From assembly GCF_008329525.1 (NCBI RefSeq), contig NZ_NPKQ01000002.1, positions 744,001 through 808,000 on the forward strand: DNA of 64,000 nt, read 5' to 3'. The notes beneath the pieces are model-generated. The model worked only from the letters and a program-made list of their open reading frames with translations, was not told the DNA's origin and searched no databases. Position 1 is the first letter of the stretch; every line of letters starts with the position of its first letter. Source of the stretch: Tardiphaga sp. P9-11 (GTDB lineage Bacteria; Pseudomonadota; Alphaproteobacteria; Rhizobiales; Xanthobacteraceae). The translations under genes were made by a program, and so were the position numbers. Of this stretch, positions 55,087-61,610 are shown in pieces.

Positions 55087-55983
55087 TTAGCGCAACGCGC
55101 TGGTGAGAGACGGCATCGTTGGCGCCTCGGTGAATTGGGGTCGCACCACCGGCACGCGGCGCGGGTCGTGGTTCGGCGTCGTGGCGGTGAACGTCTTGCT
55201 GCGCGTCACCAGGAAATCGATGATGTGGTTGCGCAGCGCGTAATAGTGCGGGTGCTTGTGCAGATCGATGCGCGAGCGATCCCGCGGCAGCGGGTTCTCG
55301 ACGATCTCCGCCAGCACGGCGCCGGGGCCGTTGGTCATCAGGAAGATCTTGTCGGCGAGATACATCGCCTCGTCGACGTCATGGGTGATCATGAAGGTGG
55401 TCTGGCCGGTCTCCAGCGTGACGCGCCGCACCTCGTCCTGCAGCGTCCCCCGTGTCAGCGCGTCGAGCGCCGAGAACGGCTCGTCCATCAGCATGATTTT
55501 CGGCGTGATCGACAGCGCGCGCGCAATGCCGACGCGCTGCTTCATGCCGCCGGACAGTTCCGACGGCCGTTTGTGCTCGGAGCCCGTGAGGCCGACCTTG
55601 TCGATATAGGTCTGCGCATGGCCGCGGACCTTGGCCTTGTCCCACTTGCGCCATTTCGACGACACCGCATAGGCGATGTTGCCCATCACAGTCAGCCACG
55701 GCAGCAGCGCGTGGGACTGGAAGATCACCGCACGGTCGAGGCTGGTGCCGGAGATCGCCTGGCCGTCGACGATCACGGTGCCTTCGGAGGGCTCGTCGAG
55801 CCCGGCGAGGATATTGAGTACCGTGGTCTTGCCGCAGCCGGAATGGCCGATGATGCAGCCGAACTCGCCCGAGGGCATCGACAGCCAGAGATCCTCGAAG
55901 ATCGTCGTCGCGCCGCCGTTGGCGGCGGGATAGCGCTTGGCGATGCCCTCGATGGAGATGAATTTGGTCGATGACATCGGCAT
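55087..55983 (-). CDS. cynD: Nitrate/cyanate ABC transporter ATP-binding protein
   Basis: This 298-residue ATPase is of the NrtD/CynD/SsuB/TauB class. It has Walker [12 protein letters not shown] signature [15 protein letters not shown] and Walker [13 protein letters not shown]. The start codon overlaps the permease stop as TGATG, so the two are translationally coupled. The cyn symbol is given because cynS follows; the transporter itself could also carry nitrate or another small anion. Confidence 0.9.
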   Translation of the reverse strand: MPMSSTKFISIEGIAKRYPAANGGATTIFEDLWLSMPSGEFGCIIGHSGCGKTTVLNILAGLDEPSEGTVIVDGQAISGTSLDRAVIFQSHALLPWLTVMGNIAYAVSSKWRKWDKAKVRGHAQTYIDKVGLTGSEHKRPSELSGGMKQRVGIARALSITPKIMLMDEPFSALDALTRGTLQDEVRRVTLETGQTTFMITHDVDEAMYLADKIFLMTNGPGAVLAEIVENPLPRDRSRIDLHKHPHYYALRNHIIDFLVTRSKTFTATTPNHDPRRVPVVRPQFTEAPTMPSLTSALR

Positions 55984-56822
55984 CACTCCGGAAACGTGAC
56001 CATGCGGGTGAAGCGTGCTAATGTTTGATCGAGCAACATGCCGACGACCCCGATCATCAGGATCGCAATAATCACATTTGTGATCGATAAATTATTCCAT
56101 TCGTTCCAGACGAAGTAACCGATCCCCGTCCCGCCGACCAACATTTCAGCCGCAACGATCACAAGCCACGCGATGCCGATGGAAATGCGCATGCCGGTGA
56201 GGATCGTTGGTGCGGCCGCCGGCAGGATCACCGTGAAGGCACGGCGGAAGGTGCCGACTTCCAGCGTGCGCGCGACATTGATCCACTCCTTGCGCACGGC
56301 GGCGACGCCGAAGGCGGTGTTCAAGAGCATCGGCCAGACCGAGCAGATGAAGATCACGAAGATCGCCGAGAGGCTGGAATCCTTGATCGTGTAGAGCGCG
56401 AGCGGCATCCATGCCAAAGGCGAGATCGGCTTCAGCACCTGGATGAAGGGGTCAAGCGCCTTGTTCATCAGCGGCGACATGCCGATCAGGAAGCCGAGCG
56501 GAATCGCGACCAGCACCGCAATGAAATAGCCGAGCCCGACGCGACCGATCGAATAACCGAGCTGGATGCCGAGGCCCTTGTCATTCGGCCCGTTGTCATA
56601 GAATGGCCGCCGCAGATGCTCCCACAATTTGGCGCCGACATCGAGCGGGCCGGGCATCGCCGATTTACCCGATGTGGCGGTGAGGCCCATCAGCTTTGCG
56701 TATTCCGGCGACATGGTGCCGACACTCGCGGTCGACCGCGTGGCGAGGTGCCACACGCCGATGAAAGCGAGGAAGATCGCGATGGAGACGACCGCGGCGC
56801 GGAAGCGAAGGGATTGGATCAT
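55983..56822 (-). CDS. cynB: Nitrate/cyanate ABC transporter permease
   Basis: This 279-residue inner-membrane permease of the BPD_transp_1 type has about six spans. An EAA-like loop can be seen around [20 protein letters not shown], and a final [17 protein letters not shown] segment follows. An unusually long periplasmic loop after the first span (about residues 30-90) fits the NrtB/CmpB group. It is coupled to the ATPase gene by overlapping stop and start codons. Confidence 0.9.
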   Translation of the reverse strand: MIQSLRFRAAVVSIAIFLAFIGVWHLATRSTASVGTMSPEYAKLMGLTATSGKSAMPGPLDVGAKLWEHLRRPFYDNGPNDKGLGIQLGYSIGRVGLGYFIAVLVAIPLGFLIGMSPLMNKALDPFIQVLKPISPLAWMPLALYTIKDSSLSAIFVIFICSVWPMLLNTAFGVAAVRKEWINVARTLEVGTFRRAFTVILPAAAPTILTGMRISIGIAWLVIVAAEMLVGGTGIGYFVWNEWNNLSITNVIIAILMIGVVGMLLDQTLARFTRMVTFPE

Positions 56823-56844
56823 CTAGCATTCTCTTTCAGCCGAT

Positions 56845-56866
56845 CGTCCCCGCAAATGCGGGGACG
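56845..56866 (-). promoter_or_regulatory. Hairpin between cynA and cynB
   Basis: CGTCCCCGC and GCGGGGACG form a 9-bp perfect stem with a four-base loop, between the binding-protein and permease genes. No T-run follows. It may protect the upstream mRNA so that more binding protein than permease is made, as at many ABC operons. It also resembles a dispersed palindrome. Confidence 0.45.
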
Positions 56867-56887
56867 ACATGCGGAGTGCGTGGCGTC

Positions 56888-58270
56888 TCACGTCGCCTTC
56901 CTGATCTTGAAGCTCGCCAGATATTCCTTCGGCTTCTCCGGATCGAAACTCTTGCCCATCACCGTGAACGACTTGTAGGCGCTCGCCGGTGGCGTCAGGC
57001 CCATCTCCTTCATCACCTTGGCGGTGTCGGTGGCGAGATAGATCTGTTCGGCAACGCCCTTGTAGTCGACATCGCCCTTGATCTGACCCCAGCGCTGCAT
57101 CTGGGTCATCATCCACACCGCGAAGGACTGCCACGGGAAAGGATCGAAATCGACGCGCTTCGGATCGGTCTTGATGCCGCCGAGACCGTCGGCATAGGTG
57201 CCGGTCAGCACCTGCTCCAGCACCACCGGCGGCGCGTTGAGATAGGCGGCTGGCGCGATGGCTTCCGCGATCGACTTGCGGTTCTCCGCCTTCGACGCAT
57301 AGGCGGTGGCATCGACGATCGCACGCGTCAGTGCGGCGAAGGAATTCGGCGACGTGGTGATGAATTCGCGGCTTGCCGCGAAGCTGCAGCACGGATGGCC
57401 GTCCCAGATTTCCTTGGACAGGATATGCATGAAGCCGACGCCGTCATAGATCGCGCGCTGGCAGATATTGTCCGGCGCGAGGAAGCCATCGATATTGTCG
57501 GCGCGCAGATTGGCGACCATTTCCGGCGGCGGCACCGAGCGGATCTGGATGTCGGCGTCGGGATCGATGCCGTGTTCGGCGAGATAGTAGCGCAACAGGT
57601 AGTTGTGCATCGAATAGTCGAACGGCACCGCGAGCTTGAAGCCTTTCCAATCCTTGGGGTCGCGCTTGTCCTTGTGCTTCATGGCGAGCGTAATGCCCTG
57701 GCCATTGATGTTCTCGATTGCCGGCACCGTGAACGGGATCGGCTGCGATCCCAGACCCAATGAGATCGCGATCGGCATCGGCGCCAGCATATGCGAGGCG
57801 TCGTATTCCTTGTTGATGGTCTTGTCGCGAATGACGGCCCAGCCGGCGGTCTTCACCACGTCGACCTTGAGCCCCTGCTTGGCGTAGAACCCTAGCGGAT
57901 CGGCCATGATGATCGGCGTCGCGCAGGTGATCGGAATGAAGCCGACCTTGAGGTCCGTCTTTTCCAGTTTGCCCGCGCCTTGCGCGAACACCTCGGTCGC
58001 CGTCTTGATCGGGAAGAACTGCGACAGCGCCGCCAGCGCGCTGGACGCGCCGACAGATTTGAGGAAAGCACGGCGCGCGATCTCCTTCGGGAACACCGCA
58101 CGCATCACGGCCGAGGCGACGACGCCTTCGTAGCGCTTCTCTTCGCTATCCGGCACCACACATTGCAACTGGGTTGCCTCATGCTCGGACTGGCTGGCGT
58201 GCTGACCGCAGCTGCAGGCGCCGGCGCGCAAACGGCGGGCGGGATCGAACGGATTGTCGAATGTGGACAT
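56888..58270 (-). CDS. cynA: Nitrate/cyanate ABC transporter binding protein
   Basis: This 460-residue NrtA/CmpA-type binding protein has a Tat-like signal RRAFLKSVGASSAL at residues 66-80, preceded by an unusually long 65-residue n-region with a cysteine cluster (CSC at 19-21 and Cys37). The mature part begins LEKTDLKVGFIPITCATPII and contains DGFLAPDNICQRA, characteristic of the anion-binding family. It is the first gene of the operon and lies directly behind a sigma-54 promoter with a GAGGAGG ribosome site. Confidence 0.9.
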   Translation of the reverse strand: MSTFDNPFDPARRLRAGACSCGQHASQSEHEATQLQCVVPDSEEKRYEGVVASAVMRAVFPKEIARRAFLKSVGASSALAALSQFFPIKTATEVFAQGAGKLEKTDLKVGFIPITCATPIIMADPLGFYAKQGLKVDVVKTAGWAVIRDKTINKEYDASHMLAPMPIAISLGLGSQPIPFTVPAIENINGQGITLAMKHKDKRDPKDWKGFKLAVPFDYSMHNYLLRYYLAEHGIDPDADIQIRSVPPPEMVANLRADNIDGFLAPDNICQRAIYDGVGFMHILSKEIWDGHPCCSFAASREFITTSPNSFAALTRAIVDATAYASKAENRKSIAEAIAPAAYLNAPPVVLEQVLTGTYADGLGGIKTDPKRVDFDPFPWQSFAVWMMTQMQRWGQIKGDVDYKGVAEQIYLATDTAKVMKEMGLTPPASAYKSFTVMGKSFDPEKPKEYLASFKIRKAT

Positions 58271-58302
58271 GTGACCTCCTCGGTGACGCTCCGGTCATTT
58301 AC

Positions 58303-58317
58303 GCAAGGAGTGTGCCA
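58303..58317 (-). promoter_or_regulatory. Sigma-54 promoter of the cyn operon
   Basis: On the minus strand the sequence reads TGGCAC, five bases, TTGC, the exact -24/-12 pattern of RpoN promoters. The predicted transcription start is near 58291, about 20 bases before the cynA start codon. It faces away from an adjacent gene for a sigma-54 activator. Confidence 0.85.
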
Positions 58318-58376
58318 GCCCTGCTCCCGGCGGAATGTCCAATCGCCGCAGGCATTTCGGCCCGGCATTGGCGATT

Positions 58377-58426
58377 ACGAAAATTCGTGCTACACGAAAA
58401 TTCGTAGCATGATTACGATTTTTCGG
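58377..58426. promoter_or_regulatory. Tandem palindromic activator sites (upstream activating sequence)
   Basis: Two identical ACGAAAATTCGT palindromes (ACGAA-AA-TTCGT) start 17 bases apart at 58377 and 58394. A degenerate third copy, ACGATTTTTCGG, starts at 58415. They lie about 85-135 bases upstream of the sigma-54 transcription start, the usual distance for an enhancer, and directly before the activator gene, where they could also autoregulate it. Confidence 0.7.
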
Positions 58427-58436
58427 AGTTTCGCCG

Positions 58437-60341
58437 ATGGATTTGGCAACGGCCCCGCCGAACGACTTGCGCACCATCGCCTTCGATTATTCGGTCGAGC
58501 CTACGCTGCTGCTCGATCCGCATGCCGACCAGATCATCGACGCCAATCCGGCCGCCTGCACCCTGCTCGGCTATGACCGCGCGCTGCTGCGCCAGATCAA
58601 GATCAGCGCGCTGCATGCGGGCCAGTTGCCGGCGCTCATCGTGTTCACCCAGGCGGTGCTGGCCAAGGGCTCCTACTGGACCAACACGCTGACGCCGCGC
58701 CACGCCACCGGCGAAGCGTTGCAGCTCGAATATGCCGGCTCTCTCGTGCCGCAGGGCGAGCGCACACTGCTGCTGCTCACCATGAGCGATCTCGAACAGC
58801 GCCGCCGTCGCCACGTCGATGCCGCCGCCGAGGATCACATGCGCGGCGGCATTGCCGCCTGGCAGCGCGTCGAGCGCGTGTTTCAGGATATCGAGCGCGA
58901 GAACCAGCTGATCCTGCGCGCCGCCGGCGAAGGCATTTACGGCGTCAATGCCGACGGCAAGACCACCTTCGTCAATCCCGCGGCCGAGCGCATGCTGGGC
59001 TGGACCGCTGATGAACTCGTCGGCAAGGAAATCCACCCCATCGTGCATCACAGCCATCACGACGGCAGCCACTATCCCGATCACGACTGCCCGATCTATG
59101 CCGCGTTTCGCGACGGCGCCGTGCACAATGTCGACAACGAGGTGTTCTGGCGCAAGGACGGCACGCCGGTCTGGGTCGAATACACCTCCACGCCGATCCG
59201 CGACCGCCACATGGTGGTCGGCGCCGTGATCGTGTTTCGCGATGTCAGCCAGCGCCGCGAGGCCGATGAAAAGCTGCACGCCGCACTGGCCGAAGTCGAT
59301 CGGTTGCGCGAGCGGCTCGAACTCGAAAACGCCTATCTGCAGGAGGAAATCCGCATCGAGACCAATCCGCGCGGCATCATCGGGCAGTCCGAGGCGATCC
59401 AGAAGACCTTGCGGCAGGTCAAGCTCGTCGCGCCGACCACGGCCGCGGTGATGATCACCGGCGAGTCCGGCACCGGCAAGGAATTGATCGCGCGCGCGAT
59501 CCACGAAGCCTCCGGCCGCCGCGACCGGCCGCTGATCCGCGTCAATTGCGCGGCGATCCCGCGCGAATTGTTCGAGAGCGAATTCTTCGGCCATGTCCGC
59601 GGCGCCTTCACGGGTGCTGTGCGCGACCGCATCGGCCGATTCGAACTCGCCGATGGCGGCACCCTGTTTCTCGACGAGGTCGGCGAAATCCCGCTGGAGC
59701 TGCAGGGCAAGCTGCTCCGCGTGTTGCAGGAAGGCAATTTCGAGAGGATCGGCGAGGAACGCACGCGCGCCGTCGATGTCCGCGTCATCGCCGCCACCAA
59801 CCGCAACCTGAAACAGGAAGTGGCGCGCGGAAAATTTCGCGAGGATCTGTATTTCCGGCTCAACGTGTTTCCCGTGGAGTCGGTGCCGCTGCGCGACCGC
59901 CGCGAGGACATTCCCCTGCTGGCACAGCATTTCCTGCTCAGCGAGCGGCTGCAGTCGGACCTGCGCCTGTCCGAGGGCGATGCGCGAAAACTGTCGCGCT
60001 ACGACTGGCCGGGCAATGTGCGCGAGCTGCAGAACGTGATCGAGCGCGCGGTGATCCTGGCGCAGAACGGCCGGCTGCGGATCGACCTGCCCGATACGCC
60101 CGGCCCGCATCATGCCGCGGGCGCGCATCGCGTGAAGTCCGACGCCCGGCCGGCGGTGATGACCTCAGCCGAACTGCGCGATCACGAACGCAGCAACATC
60201 CTCGCGGCGCTTGCCGCGACATCCGGCAAGGTGTTCGGCCCCGGCGGCGCGGCAGAGCTGCTCGACGTGAAGCCGACGACGCTGGCGTCAAGGATGAAGG
60301 TGTTGGGGATCGAGGGGGTACGCGGACGGATAGGCGCGTAA
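58437..60341 (+). CDS. Sigma-54-dependent activator with two PAS domains
   Basis: This 634-residue enhancer-binding protein has a PAS domain (about 13-115), a second PAS domain (155-270, with the conserved pattern HHSHHDGSHYPDHDCPIY), a short coiled coil and an AAA+ domain (310-545) with Walker A GESGTGKE (342-349), the sigma-54-contacting GAFTGA (389-394) and Walker B GTLFLDEVGE. A Fis-type HTH ends the chain. No receiver domain or kinase partner is present, so the PAS domains sense the signal directly. It is divergent from the cyn operon, whose RpoN promoter it very likely drives, perhaps in response to cyanate or nitrogen state. Confidence 0.93.
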   Translation: MDLATAPPNDLRTIAFDYSVEPTLLLDPHADQIIDANPAACTLLGYDRALLRQIKISALHAGQLPALIVFTQAVLAKGSYWTNTLTPRHATGEALQLEYAGSLVPQGERTLLLLTMSDLEQRRRRHVDAAAEDHMRGGIAAWQRVERVFQDIERENQLILRAAGEGIYGVNADGKTTFVNPAAERMLGWTADELVGKEIHPIVHHSHHDGSHYPDHDCPIYAAFRDGAVHNVDNEVFWRKDGTPVWVEYTSTPIRDRHMVVGAVIVFRDVSQRREADEKLHAALAEVDRLRERLELENAYLQEEIRIETNPRGIIGQSEAIQKTLRQVKLVAPTTAAVMITGESGTGKELIARAIHEASGRRDRPLIRVNCAAIPRELFESEFFGHVRGAFTGAVRDRIGRFELADGGTLFLDEVGEIPLELQGKLLRVLQEGNFERIGEERTRAVDVRVIAATNRNLKQEVARGKFREDLYFRLNVFPVESVPLRDRREDIPLLAQHFLLSERLQSDLRLSEGDARKLSRYDWPGNVRELQNVIERAVILAQNGRLRIDLPDTPGPHHAAGAHRVKSDARPAVMTSAELRDHERSNILAALAATSGKVFGPGGAAELLDVKPTTLASRMKVLGIEGVRGRIGA

Positions 60342-60358
60342 GCCGCCACACACGCGTC

Positions 60359-60396
60359 ATTCCGGGGCGCGCGGCAAAGCCGCGCGAACCCGGAAT
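60359..60396. repeat. Palindromic repeat after the activator gene
   Basis: ATTCCGGG and CCCGGAAT enclose GCGCGGC and GCCGCGC around an AAA loop, making a long interrupted hairpin. This is a common dispersed palindrome of the group and may terminate the activator transcript. Confidence 0.7.
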
Positions 60397-60535
60397 CCCG
60401 AGATAGTTGAAACTCCGATTGCAAAACACTCAGAGATTCCCCGCCACTCCAATTGGAGTGGCTGAGGTTCGTGTGCGCGAAAACAGCGCGCTCAGCTCGC
60501 CACCGCAGCCGTGGCAACACCGCTGCCACGCCCCG

Positions 60536-60565
60536 CTTGCGCTCTCCCGCAATGGGTATATATTC
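60536..60565 (+). promoter_or_regulatory. Promoter-like motif before HTH gene copy 2
   Basis: CTTGCG, 17 bases, TATATTC. It matches the motif before copy 1 of the same gene. Transcription would start near 60571, about 30 bases before the ATG, giving a short leader with AAAGGGAG. Confidence 0.4.
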
Positions 60566-60600
60566 CACTTCCGATTGACCGCGGTCTAAAGGGAGTCAGC

Positions 60601-61308
60601 ATGCGCTATCCTGCCTATCCTCTGTTTCCCTCCAACATCCGCGTCATCGACTCCTCCGCGGACCCGGTGGTGCGCCTCCGGGTGACTGATGATGTGGACA
60701 GCGGACCGCCGCCGATGCAGGGCGGGCGTCCCAAGGGCTGCAAGCGGCTGCACACCAATGCCACGGTTGCCGCCGTGCGCCGCCTGATCGAGGAGACCAC
60801 GCTGACCTACAAGCAGATTGCGGCGAGGACCGGCGCGACCCACAGCACCGTCGGGCGCTGGGCCCGCGAGGGCGGCTGGCAACGTCACCCGTTTGCGCCT
60901 GTGGCCAGCGATACGTTGCGGGGCGCCCGCGCCGGCCGCCGGCTGAAGCTGCGCGTGCTGCGCGAGAAGCTGCAGGCGCTGGCCGAGCGCTGCGTCACCG
61001 AGCTGTGGAACAGCCCCACGGTCGATCTCGACCGGCTGATCCAGGCCATGCAGGTGGCGAAGATGGCGCGGCTGCAAGCCATGGGCAACCGCCGCCCGCG
61101 CCGCCACCCCGATGCGCCGGCGCGCACCGGGCAGCACTGGATTGACCGCGACACCGCGATCCGCACGGCGCTGAAGGAGATGCGCCGCGGCGGCGTCAAC
61201 ATCGACCGCATCCCCGTTGAGGCGATGGCCCTGCTGGAGGACGCGCATACGCCGCCGGAGCGGGACCACCCGGCGCTGCGCCCGAGGGGGCCACGGCGGA
61301 GGGTGTAG
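60601..61308 (+). CDS. Orphan HTH protein, copy 2
   Basis: This 235-residue paralogue of the protein near 49 kb shares the HTH region (RLIEETTLTYKQIAARTGAT, then STVGRWAREGGWQRH), the middle (VDLDRLIQAMQVAKMARLQA) and the tail (LKEMRRGGVNI, then HTPPERDHPALRPRG). The N-terminus (MRYPAYPLFPSNIRVIDS) differs from copy 1. AAAGGGAG precedes the ATG; a longer frame upstream crosses the promoter motif and is not used. The function is unknown. It is likely DNA-binding and faces the AT-richer membrane-protein gene downstream. Confidence 0.75.
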   Translation: MRYPAYPLFPSNIRVIDSSADPVVRLRVTDDVDSGPPPMQGGRPKGCKRLHTNATVAAVRRLIEETTLTYKQIAARTGATHSTVGRWAREGGWQRHPFAPVASDTLRGARAGRRLKLRVLREKLQALAERCVTELWNSPTVDLDRLIQAMQVAKMARLQAMGNRRPRRHPDAPARTGQHWIDRDTAIRTALKEMRRGGVNIDRIPVEAMALLEDAHTPPERDHPALRPRGPRRRV

Positions 61309-61610
61309 GCGCTGGGGTCGGATGAATGCTTCCTATGAGTCGAAGTCGCACTCCGCGCGGTCTTGTTCGAGGCGTGGCCGGAGTGTAGGGCATGGCGGGA
61401 TAGGCCGTCTTGATCAACCTTGGTGCGCAGTAAGAGCCAGGGCGCGATCGAAATAGAGAACCGCAGATCTATTCTGCCGTAGCCTCGGTTATCCGTGGTC
61501 AAGTTACGCCAGACCTTTTCCAGTTGCAGCCTTATCGCTAAGCTACTTCGCGCATTGCCCTATCGCTTTGCCGCAAAGCGCTCAGTTTCCGACATAGAAC
61601 CGCAAAGGGC
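61309..61610. other. Intergenic region before the terminal membrane gene
   Basis: About 300 bases in which the GC-rich host composition gives way to AT-richer sequence. No supported gene, tRNA or clear promoter was found. It probably contains the left edge of an acquired segment. Confidence 0.5.

Noticed and set aside
58413-60128. A 571-codon open frame antisense to the sigma-54 activator
   Set aside because: It lies wholly opposite a clear PAS/AAA+ gene; its Leu/Ala/His/Asp-rich composition is the usual reverse image of GC-rich coding DNA and matches no family.
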